Below are positions 32,967 to 40,189 of a stretch of 64,000 bases of DNA, one piece after another (position 1 is the first letter of the stretch; every line of letters begins with the position of its first letter). The notes below the pieces were generated by a model that was not told the DNA's origin, did no database searches, and was given only the letters and a program-made list of their open reading frames with translations. Source of the DNA: Bacteroidales bacterium UBA4333 (GTDB lineage Bacteria > Bacteroidota > Bacteroidia > Bacteroidales > Paludibacteraceae); NCBI GenBank assembly GCA_002394335.1, contig DGTP01000004.1, positions 62,001 through 126,000 of the forward strand. Direction: 5' to 3'. A program made the translations under genes and the position numbers.

Positions 32967-32991
32967 TGTGTGTAGCAAATCTGAACTAAAG

Positions 32992-33801
32992 TTAGAGGAG
33001 GGTTGCGGGGTCGAGGTTGTTGCGCTCGATGTCCTTGAAATAATTGAAGGTAGCGACCTTGAGTTCGTCGCAAGCCGCCTCGTCACAGACGATAATTCCA
33101 TGTTGGTGCATCTGGAGGGCAGAAACCGTCCACATGTGGCTGATCGGCTCCTCAATTGCGTGCTGGAGTGCACGTGCCTTATTATGACCATTGACCATGA
33201 TAAGCACCTCCTGGGCGTCCATGACCGTACCGACACCGACGGTCAAAGCCGTCTTAGGCACCTTGTTCACATCGTTTTCGAAGAAACGGCTGTTAGCAAT
33301 GATAGTGTCCGTGGTGAGTTCTTTCTTACGGGTGCGGCTGGTGAGTGACGAGCCGGGTTCGTTGAAAGCAATATGTCCGTCAGGACCTATACCTCCGAGG
33401 AAGAGGTGAATACCACCGTAGTTCTTTATTTTAGCTTCATAGCGGGCGCACTCAGCCACCAAGTCCGGCGCATTGCCATTAAGGATGTTCACATTCTCTT
33501 TACGGATGTCAATATGGCTGAAGAAGTTGTTCCACATAAAGCTATGGTAGCTCTCCGGGTGATCTTCGGCGAGGTTGACATACTCGTCCATATTGAAGGT
33601 GACCACATTGCGGAACGAGACTTTTCCGGCTTTGTTGAGTTTAATCAGTTCACGGTACATGCCCAGCGGCGAAGAACCCGTTGGGAGACCCAAGACGAAA
33701 GGAGTACTTTCTTTCGGTCCAAACTCGTTGATGCGTTTGGCTACATAGTTCGCAGCCCACTGACTGAGCAGGTCATACGAAGGTTGAATAATAACACGCA
33801 T
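32992..33801 (-). CDS. nagB: Glucosamine-6-phosphate deaminase
   Basis: A 269-residue enzyme converting glucosamine 6-phosphate to fructose 6-phosphate plus ammonia. FVLGLPTGSSPLGMYRELI is the phosphate-binding loop, NVVTFNMDEYVNL holds the catalytic Asp, and LGGIGPDGHIAFNEPGSSL the catalytic His. Length is normal for NagB (about 265). It follows glgB by 26 bp, so it can lie in the yhcH-type/glgB/nagB transcript. It pairs functionally with the amino-sugar genes at 48 and 57-63 kb. Confidence 0.96.
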   Translation of the reverse strand: MRVIIQPSYDLLSQWAANYVAKRINEFGPKESTPFVLGLPTGSSPLGMYRELIKLNKAGKVSFRNVVTFNMDEYVNLAEDHPESYHSFMWNNFFSHIDIRKENVNILNGNAPDLVAECARYEAKIKNYGGIHLFLGGIGPDGHIAFNEPGSSLTSRTRKKELTTDTIIANSRFFENDVNKVPKTALTVGVGTVMDAQEVLIMVNGHNKARALQHAIEEPISHMWTVSALQMHQHGIIVCDEAACDELKVATFNYFKDIERNNLDPATLL

Positions 33802-33827
33802 AAAATTATTTACTATTTAGTCATTTA

Positions 33828-35876
33828 CTATTTGTTCATTTGTTCTTCTCTTCTCAACACCACGGCACTGCGGGCGGGTAGGTACATCTTCAGCCACCCT
33901 TTTCCATCCGGTGCATACAGTTCGTCGTGCAGTGTGAAGTGCTCCACGGAGTCATCGCTGAGCCCAAATCCTGCAAACTCTTTGGCGTCGGTGTTGAGAA
34001 CAACCTTGTATTTGCCTTCGGGTACAAGAATACCGTAGTCAGTGAAGGACTGCTGTCCGTTCCAGTTGAAGATGAAGAGGAGTTCGCCGCGTGAGTACGC
34101 CACTACCTGGTCTCCCTCGTTGTCCCACCATTTCATGACCCAGGGCAGATGCTTTCCGTATTTGTCTTTCTGGATGGTGATATTCTTGGTGAGGAGGTGT
34201 ACCATCGCGTGGTCGAAGCGGTTGAGGTCGGAGAAGAAATAGTTGGGGTTGTCCACGAGACTCCACTGGCGACGGGCGTACTTGAAGCTCCAGCCATTGC
34301 CCTCACGCGGGAAATCGATCCACTCCGGGTGTCCGAACTCGTTGCCCATGAAGTTGAGGTATCCGCCGTTGATCGTCGAGGCGGTGATGAGGCGGATCAT
34401 CTTATGGAGCGCTATTCCGCGATCTACCATATAAGTGGAGTGTCCGTGCTCAAAATGCCAGTACATATCGGAGTCGATGAGGCGGAAGATGATCGTCTTG
34501 TCGCCAACGAGTGCCTGGTCGTGTGACTCGCAGTAGCTGATTGTCTTCTCGTCTTCGCGGCGGTTGGTCATCTCGTAGAGTATATGTCCTGCTTTCCAGT
34601 CTTCGTCCTTGACTTCCTTTATATACTTGATCCAAAAATCGGGAATACCCATCGCGAGGCGGTAGTCAAATCCCATTCCTCCATCGGCTATCGGTTGAGC
34701 CAATCCCGGCATACCGGACATGTCTTCGGCAATAGTAATGGCATTGGGTTTGACCTCATGAATAAGTTTGTTGGCAAGGGTGAGATACATGATAGCATCG
34801 CCGTCCTCGTTGCCGTTATAATAAGAGCCGTAGCCGTTGAAGTCCTCTCCTAATCCATGGCTGAGGTACATCATCGAGGTGACTCCGTCAAAGCGGAATC
34901 CGTCGAAGTCGTACTCTTCCATCCAGAAGCGGCAGTTGGAGAGCAGGAAATGGAGTACTTCGTTCTTGCCGTAGTTGAAGCAGAGCGAATCCCAAGCGGG
35001 GTGCTCACGGCGGTATCCGTCATGGAAATACTGGTAAGGCGTGCCGTCGAAATTGCCCAATCCCTCCAGTTCGTTCTTCACGGCGTGCGAGTGTACCAGA
35101 TCCATGATGACACTGATGCCTCTGCCGTGTGCGTCGTCCACGAGCGCTTTGAGTTCTTCGGGTGTACCAAATCGGCTGGAGGCGGCAAAGAAGTTGGACA
35201 CGTGGTATCCGAAACTGCCGTAGTAGGGGTGCTCCTGGATCGCCATGATCTGGATGCAGTTGTATCCCAAATTAGCAATACGCGGGAGTACGTTGATGCG
35301 GAAGTCTTCGTAGGAATTGACTTTCTCTTCCTCGCTGGACATGCCAATATGGCACTCATAGATGAAAAGACCGGATTTGCGGTGTTTGGTCATCTTCTTG
35401 GCGTTGCGCCACTGGTATTCGCCTTCCCAGACTTGTGCAGAAAAGAGTTTGGTCTGGTCGTCCTGTACCACTCTGGTAGCGTAACTGGGGATGCGTTCTC
35501 CCCATCCGCCGTTCCACTCGACGAGGAGTTTGAACAGTTGTCCATGTTTCATGGCGGATTTGGGCAGTTCCACCTCCCAGTTGCCGAATCCCACAGGCTG
35601 CAGACGATAGCGTTCGTCCTTTTCCCATCCGTTCATATCACCCTTGATATAAATGGCGGTGGCGTTAGGCGCCCACTCCCGGAAGACCCATCCCTTTTGG
35701 GTGCGATGGAGTCCGAAATAGAGGTGCCCGCTTGCCCATTCTTTGAGTTCGAGTCCGTTGGTGAGTTCGAACTCCTTGCTCATTGCGTAGTTGTAGCGAC
35801 CTTGAATAGCATCTTCGTATGGCGCCAGATACGGATCGTTCTGCACCAGTTTGAGTTGTTTGCGGAAGTTAGTCAT
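33828..35876 (-). CDS. glgB: 1,4-alpha-glucan branching enzyme
   Basis: A 682-residue GH13 enzyme of the eukaryote-like branching-enzyme type. An N-terminal CBM48 domain (WASGHLYFGLHRTQKGWVFR) precedes the barrel: IMAIQEHPYYGSFGYHVSNF, YDFDGFRFDGVTSMMYLSHG (nucleophile Asp), ITIAEDMSGMPGLAQP (acid/base Glu) and SYCESHDQALVGDKT (third acid). It creates alpha-1,6 branches in glycogen. It starts 1-2 bp after the YhcH-like gene, so they are translationally linked; the nagB gene follows. Confidence 0.95.
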   Translation of the reverse strand: MTNFRKQLKLVQNDPYLAPYEDAIQGRYNYAMSKEFELTNGLELKEWASGHLYFGLHRTQKGWVFREWAPNATAIYIKGDMNGWEKDERYRLQPVGFGNWEVELPKSAMKHGQLFKLLVEWNGGWGERIPSYATRVVQDDQTKLFSAQVWEGEYQWRNAKKMTKHRKSGLFIYECHIGMSSEEEKVNSYEDFRINVLPRIANLGYNCIQIMAIQEHPYYGSFGYHVSNFFAASSRFGTPEELKALVDDAHGRGISVIMDLVHSHAVKNELEGLGNFDGTPYQYFHDGYRREHPAWDSLCFNYGKNEVLHFLLSNCRFWMEEYDFDGFRFDGVTSMMYLSHGLGEDFNGYGSYYNGNEDGDAIMYLTLANKLIHEVKPNAITIAEDMSGMPGLAQPIADGGMGFDYRLAMGIPDFWIKYIKEVKDEDWKAGHILYEMTNRREDEKTISYCESHDQALVGDKTIIFRLIDSDMYWHFEHGHSTYMVDRGIALHKMIRLITASTINGGYLNFMGNEFGHPEWIDFPREGNGWSFKYARRQWSLVDNPNYFFSDLNRFDHAMVHLLTKNITIQKDKYGKHLPWVMKWWDNEGDQVVAYSRGELLFIFNWNGQQSFTDYGILVPEGKYKVVLNTDAKEFAGFGLSDDSVEHFTLHDELYAPDGKGWLKMYLPARSAVVLRREEQMNK

Positions 35877-35877
35877 T

Positions 35878-36333
35878 TTATCTGTTGACTTTCGATTTCA
35901 CAATAAGTTTTCGGTACTCTTTGCCCGGAGCGATGCCGGGTTGGTGTGCATCGGAGGGGAAGAAAACAGCGAAATGTCCTTTAGGCACAACGAATTTGAC
36001 AGTGGCCTTATCGCCATAAAACTCTACATCTTTTCCTTCGTCGTAGTCCTGAATTACTTTTTCACAATCGACTTGCGATTTCCATCCCATCGTCTCATCG
36101 TCCCCCAGCGGAATCTGGATATCCAGATAGTCCTTGTGCGCCTCCATACGACATTTGTCCTCGTCTTTGCCCTTGAAATCCACAATATTGACGTACAAGT
36201 CCTGTCCATCCAAGTACAGTTTGCAAGCAGGCAGTTCTTCGAGGTCATTGTTGTTGAAGAACTCCATGAATTGTTCGAACCCCGGCACACAGTCGTAGTA
36301 CCAGTCCGCATTTTCCAATTTGTCAATAATCAT
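35878..36333 (-). CDS. YhcH/YjgK/YiaL (DUF386) family cupin-like protein
   Basis: A 151-residue beta-jelly-roll protein. MEAHKDYLDIQIPLGDDETM and KGHFAVFFPSDAHQPGIAPG carry the conserved His/Glu metal-binding positions of the EbgC/YhcH family, whose members act in sugar or sialic-acid metabolism, sometimes as anomerases. Its exact substrate here is unknown. It is the first gene of a likely operon with glgB and nagB. Confidence 0.88.
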   Translation of the reverse strand: MIIDKLENADWYYDCVPGFEQFMEFFNNNDLEELPACKLYLDGQDLYVNIVDFKGKDEDKCRMEAHKDYLDIQIPLGDDETMGWKSQVDCEKVIQDYDEGKDVEFYGDKATVKFVVPKGHFAVFFPSDAHQPGIAPGKEYRKLIVKSKVNR

Positions 36334-36382
36334 ATTTTTGTGTTTTTGTGTATTTTCTCAACCTCGTATCAAAAAAACGCGA

Positions 36383-36414
36383 CAAAGTTACTAAAATTTA
36401 TTGAAATCTCCAAA
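36383..36414 (-). promoter_or_regulatory. Promoter for the yhcH-type/glgB/nagB operon
   Basis: On the minus strand TTTG (36414-36411) and TAACTTTG (36390-36383) are 20 bp apart, about 50 bp before the ATG at 36333. Confidence 0.8.
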
Positions 36415-36459
36415 TTTTAATTACTTTTTCGCGTTTTTAAGTTGTTTTAGGTTACAAAA

Positions 36460-38808
36460 TCATTTGTTTTGCAGGTATTGGTGCATCGCAGCCGCCGCCT
36501 TCCTTCCGTCCGACATGGCGAGTATGACAGTAGCTCCTCCACGTACAATATCGCCTCCGGCAAAGAGTGCGGGGATCGCCGACTGCATCTGTTCGTTGAC
36601 GACGATAGTGCCTTTCTTGCCGATCTCCAGCCCTTCGACGGAAGATGGGATAAGCGGGTTGGGCGAGACACCGACAGCGACGATGACGAGGTCAACAGGG
36701 ATGGTGACTGTTTTTCCTTCCACGGGCACGGGAGAGCGGCGACCAGATTCGTCGGGTTCGCCCAAAGCCATGACTTGCAGTACGGCTGCCGAGACGCGTC
36801 CGTTCTCGTCGGCGTGGTACTCAATGGGGTTGTGGAGGGTGAGGAACTCGATGCCTTCCTGTTTGGCGTGTTTGACCTCCTCCACACGCGCCGGCATCTC
36901 TTCTTCCGAGCGGCGGTAGATGATCATGGCGTGCTCGGCACCGAGGCGTTTGGCGGTGCGGACAGCGTCCATGGCGGTGTTACCGCCACCGATGACGGCC
37001 ACGTTCTTGCCATAGAGCAAGGGCGTGTCGGTAGCGGGGTTGGAAGCGTCCATGAGGTTGACGCGGGTGAGGTATTCGTTGCAGGAGAGTACGCCGTTGA
37101 GGTTTTCTCCGGGGATATTCATGAACCGTGGCAGACCGGCTCCCGAACCGACGAAGACGCCTTTGAAGCCCTGTTCTTCCAGTTCTTTGACAGAGATGGT
37201 TTTGCCGATGATCGTGTCCGTATGGAACTGCACGCCGAGTGCACGGAGTCCGTCAATCTCTTTGTCCACGATAGCGTTCGGCAGACGGAACTCAGGGATG
37301 CCGTACTTGAGCACGCCGCCGATCTCGTGTAGCGCCTCAAAGACGTGCACCTCGTAGCCGTATTTGGCGGCGTCTCCGGCGAAAGTCAAGCCGGCAGGAC
37401 CACTGCCAACGACCGCTATTTTGGAGCGCTGCGCTGTAAGACCACTATCGTTGTAAGACCGCTCCGCTGTAAGACCGCCTTCGGCTGTAAGATTATTTGC
37501 GTAGTCGGCGACGAAGCGTTCGAGGTAGCCGATGGCTACTGGCTGGTGTTTCATCTTGAGGTGGATACATTGCGACTCACATTGTTTCTCCTGCGGGCAG
37601 ACGCGTCCGCAGACAGCAGGCAGGGATGAAGACTCCTTGATGATCGCCGCGGCTCCGAGGATGTCTCCGGTCTCCAGGGTCTTTATAAATCCGGGGATGT
37701 TGATATTCACCGGGCAACCCTGTACACAGGTCGGGTTCTTACAGTTAAGACAGCGATGGGACTCCGTGATCGCTTGTTCGAAGGTCAGACCCTGGTTGAC
37801 TTCCTCGTGCAGGGACTTGACGCGCACTTCGGGACGAAGTTCCGGCATTTGTACACGGGGAATTGCCACGCGGTCCTTGGGGGTACCCGTGTATTGCTCA
37901 ACCTCTATTGAACCTACATGTACCTCCCTTTTACTACCGATCCGATTCTCTCTCGTTAGTGTCTCGTTAGTCTGATTTGGACTGCCGACGTGCATCTCAT
38001 ATGCCTCCAGTGCTGCGGCTTCTTCGGCCTTGTAGGACTTCATGCGGGTGAGCATCTCAGTCCAGTCCACCTGGTGGGCATCGAATTCCGGTCCGTCCAC
38101 GCAGACGAATTTGGTTTTGCCTCCCACGGAGACACGGCACGCGCCGCACATTCCTGTTCCGTCCACCATAATGGTGTTGAGGGAAGCTTCGGTAGGAATA
38201 TTGTACTTGGCGGTGGTGAGGGCGACGAACTTCATCATGATCGCCGGACCGATGGTGACGCACTTGTCCACTTTCTCCCGGTTGATGACTTCTTCCACGC
38301 CGACGGTCACGACGCCTTGTTTGCCCATGGAGCCGTCGTCGGTCATAACAATCAGTTCGTCAGACCACTGTGCGAGTTCGTCCTTGAGGATGATGAGGTC
38401 TTTATTCCGCGCGGCGAGCACGGTGACGACGCGGTTTCCGGCTTTCTTGAGCGCTTCGGCGATAGGCAACATAGGTGCAGCGCCGACGCCTCCGCAGGCG
38501 CAGACGACCGTTCCGTAGTTCTCAATACGTGTAGCGCGTCCGAGGGGTCCTACGACGTTGTGAATATATTCGCCGGGTTCCAAAGCCAGCAGTTTGTGGG
38601 TAGAAGCGCCCACTTGCTGAACGACCAGCGTGATGGTACCTTTTTCGGTGTCGGCGCCGGCGATGGTGAGAGGCACACGTTCGGAGAGTGCATCCACACG
38701 AATAATGACAAAATGGCCGGCACGGCGGCTACGGGCAATGAGCGGAGCCTTCACGACGAGTTCCGCTACATTGGGTGAGAAAAATCGTTTACTAATGATT
38801 TGATTCAT
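36460..38808 (-). CDS. Fused NADH-dependent ferredoxin:NADP+ oxidoreductase (NfnB-NfnA / GltD-like)
   Basis: A 782-residue fusion. Residues 1-260 are a ferredoxin-reductase-like FAD/NAD domain with a 2Fe-2S motif (VVCACGGVGAAPMLPIAEAL; DGTGMCGACRVSVGGKTKFV). Residues about 320-782 are a GltD-like domain with two 4Fe-4S motifs (CLNCKNPTCVQGCPVNI, VCGRVCPQEKQCESQC), FAD site VVGSGPAGLTFAGDAAKYGY and NADP site AVIGGGNTAMDAVRTAKRLG. This architecture, common in Bacteroidetes, links NADH, NADPH and ferredoxin redox pools. Two linkers are oddly repetitive: HVGSPNQTNETLTRENRIGS with an 11-bp duplication, and GGLTAERSYNDSGLTAQRS made of the dispersed GCTGTAAGACCG repeat. Confidence 0.93.
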   Translation of the reverse strand: MNQIISKRFFSPNVAELVVKAPLIARSRRAGHFVIIRVDALSERVPLTIAGADTEKGTITLVVQQVGASTHKLLALEPGEYIHNVVGPLGRATRIENYGTVVCACGGVGAAPMLPIAEALKKAGNRVVTVLAARNKDLIILKDELAQWSDELIVMTDDGSMGKQGVVTVGVEEVINREKVDKCVTIGPAIMMKFVALTTAKYNIPTEASLNTIMVDGTGMCGACRVSVGGKTKFVCVDGPEFDAHQVDWTEMLTRMKSYKAEEAAALEAYEMHVGSPNQTNETLTRENRIGSKREVHVGSIEVEQYTGTPKDRVAIPRVQMPELRPEVRVKSLHEEVNQGLTFEQAITESHRCLNCKNPTCVQGCPVNINIPGFIKTLETGDILGAAAIIKESSSLPAVCGRVCPQEKQCESQCIHLKMKHQPVAIGYLERFVADYANNLTAEGGLTAERSYNDSGLTAQRSKIAVVGSGPAGLTFAGDAAKYGYEVHVFEALHEIGGVLKYGIPEFRLPNAIVDKEIDGLRALGVQFHTDTIIGKTISVKELEEQGFKGVFVGSGAGLPRFMNIPGENLNGVLSCNEYLTRVNLMDASNPATDTPLLYGKNVAVIGGGNTAMDAVRTAKRLGAEHAMIIYRRSEEEMPARVEEVKHAKQEGIEFLTLHNPIEYHADENGRVSAAVLQVMALGEPDESGRRSPVPVEGKTVTIPVDLVIVAVGVSPNPLIPSSVEGLEIGKKGTIVVNEQMQSAIPALFAGGDIVRGGATVILAMSDGRKAAAAMHQYLQNK
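37434..37492 (-). repeat. Four copies of the dispersed repeat inside the NfnB-NfnA coding sequence
   Basis: TGTAAGA words start at 37435, 37452, 37468 and 37486, spaced 17, 16 and 18 bp (total 51, preserving the frame). They encode the linker LTAEGGLTAERS and SGLTAQRS immediately before the FAD motif. The same repeat forms the array at 32809-32904 and occurs near 14890. Confidence 0.85.
37951..37972 (-). repeat. 11-bp direct duplication in the NfnB-NfnA interdomain linker
   Basis: TCTCGTTAGTG (37951-37961) is followed by TCTCGTTAGTC (37962-37972). The encoded linker region reads NQTNETLTREN. The 11 bp unit length matches the intergenic arrays at 5884 and 14965. Confidence 0.7.
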
Positions 38809-38822
38809 TGTATGGAAGTTAT

Positions 38823-39770
38823 TTATGATATATTGCTTGTTAAGTCTGTTTCGTATGCTTTCACAATGCGTCCGACGAGCGGGTGGCGCACTATGTCTTT
38901 CTCGTTGAAGCGGATGATGGAGATCCCTTTGATTTCGCGGAATCTATCCAAAGCGTCCCGGAGTCCGGATTTCTGGTTGGCAGCCAAATCGATCTGCGTC
39001 ATGTCTCCGGTGACGATCATCTTACTACCGAAACCAAGGCGGGTGAGGAACATCTTAAGTTGCTGAACAGTAGTGTTTTGCGCCTCATCCAGAATGACTA
39101 CGGCGTCGGAGAGGGTGCGTCCGCGCATAAACGCGAGAGGTGCTATCTGGATGACACCACGCTCCATATATTCGTTGAGTTTGACAGGGGGGATCATGTC
39201 TTGCAAGGCATCGTAAAGAGGCTGCAGATAGGGGTCGATTTTCTCCCGCATGTCACCGGGAAGAAATCCCAGTTTCTCGCCGGCTTCCACAGCCGGGCGG
39301 GAGAGGATGATCCGTTTGACTTCTCGGTTTTTGAGAGCTCTGACCGCCAAGGCGATAGCCGTGTAGGTCTTTCCGCTTCCGGCGCATCCGACGGCAAAGA
39401 GGAGGTCGTTCTCTTCGTAGGCATCGACCAGCCGTTGCTGATTGGTAGATCGCGCCACGATGCTTTTGCCGTTCACTCCGTGAACGATGAGGTTGTCCTG
39501 TGCCGTTTCGTGCGGTTTGTCGCCATGAAGGAGCAGGAGGATGTCCTGTTCGGAGAGCCGGTTATTACGGATACAGAAGTCTTCGCACAGGCGGAGAGAG
39601 TGCTCAAAACGGGTGATGGCAGCCTCGGATCCGGTGGCTTTGACCTGATAACCTCGCGCGACGACTCTGACATCCGGATGCTGGTTTTTGAGGCAGAGGA
39701 TATTGGTGTTGTTCACGCCATAGAACGTAGGCGTGTCGAGTGTATCTTTTAGCGTGATAATTGCTTCCAT
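38823..39770 (-). CDS. phoH: PhoH-family ATPase
   Basis: A 315-residue protein. The PhoH core has Walker A GCAGSGKTYTAIAL, the IILSRPAVEAGEKLGFLPGD motif, and Walker B VVILDEAQNTTVQQLKMFLT. The N-terminal 110 residues form the usual KH-like RNA-binding extension. Cytosolic; the role is thought to be RNA metabolism. Its start overlaps the end of the upstream HSDR_N-like gene by 22 nt. Confidence 0.93.
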   Translation of the reverse strand: MEAIITLKDTLDTPTFYGVNNTNILCLKNQHPDVRVVARGYQVKATGSEAAITRFEHSLRLCEDFCIRNNRLSEQDILLLLHGDKPHETAQDNLIVHGVNGKSIVARSTNQQRLVDAYEENDLLFAVGCAGSGKTYTAIALAVRALKNREVKRIILSRPAVEAGEKLGFLPGDMREKIDPYLQPLYDALQDMIPPVKLNEYMERGVIQIAPLAFMRGRTLSDAVVILDEAQNTTVQQLKMFLTRLGFGSKMIVTGDMTQIDLAANQKSGLRDALDRFREIKGISIIRFNEKDIVRHPLVGRIVKAYETDLTSNIS

Positions 39771-40174
39771 TCGGGTATATGCTCGAGGGGGGTGATTGTA
39801 GAGGGTTGGATATTAATACAAATGGTCTGTGGTCCGTTGTGCAGGATAAGGAACGGGACATTCAGTTTCCGGTTGTAGACAACCGCCTGGTCAAGCGTTT
39901 TCTGGGTGAGCGGCACGGTGTCGGCTTTGAACTCGATGAGTACGACAGGTGTCATCTGCCGGTTGAACACGACTGCATCGCACCGCTTCTGTACTTCGCC
40001 CACTTTGATAGGCATCTCGACGGCGATAAGCGAAGCCGGGTAGCCGTATTCCTCCACCAGAAGGTGGAGAAAATTCTGGCGTACCCATTCTTCCGGCGTG
40101 AGTCGCACCCATCGTTTGCGCCAATCGCAGAAGATCTGTTCCTTATTTTGGTTTATGCGGGTGCGCATAAACAT
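39749..40174 (-). CDS. Small HSDR_N-domain nuclease-like protein
   Basis: A 141-residue protein consisting only of the type I restriction HsdR N-terminal-like fold. RLTPEEWVRQNFLHLLVEEY begins the domain, and RCDAVVF ... VVLIEFKAD supplies the PD-(D/E)xK catalytic set (D, then E-x-K). Similar stand-alone proteins are common in Bacteroidetes and are not part of a restriction system; no hsdM or hsdS gene is nearby. Function unknown. It overlaps phoH, suggesting cotranslation. Confidence 0.85.
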   Translation of the reverse strand: MFMRTRINQNKEQIFCDWRKRWVRLTPEEWVRQNFLHLLVEEYGYPASLIAVEMPIKVGEVQKRCDAVVFNRQMTPVVLIEFKADTVPLTQKTLDQAVVYNRKLNVPFLILHNGPQTICINIQPSTITPLEHIPEWKQLSR

Positions 40175-40189
40175 TAAACTGTTAAGCCG

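Larger units (their letters stand above)
32626..32967 (+). ncRNA. Candidate non-coding transcript made of dispersed repeats
   Basis: The interval is bounded by a consensus promoter and a terminator hairpin and holds no credible protein gene. Its content is TTGTCCCAAAGATGGGACAA (palindrome) and two diverged copies, GACTCGATAAAACCCTTAC, CCCTTAC words, six 16-bp units and GCGGCAAGAATGCCGC (itself a hairpin). Transcript end would be near 32967. Existence of the RNA is inferred only from the flanking signals. Confidence 0.45.

Noticed and set aside
39749..40174. Remnant of a type I restriction system
   Set aside because: Only an HSDR_N-type domain is present at its usual stand-alone length, with no hsdM or hsdS and no truncation scar.
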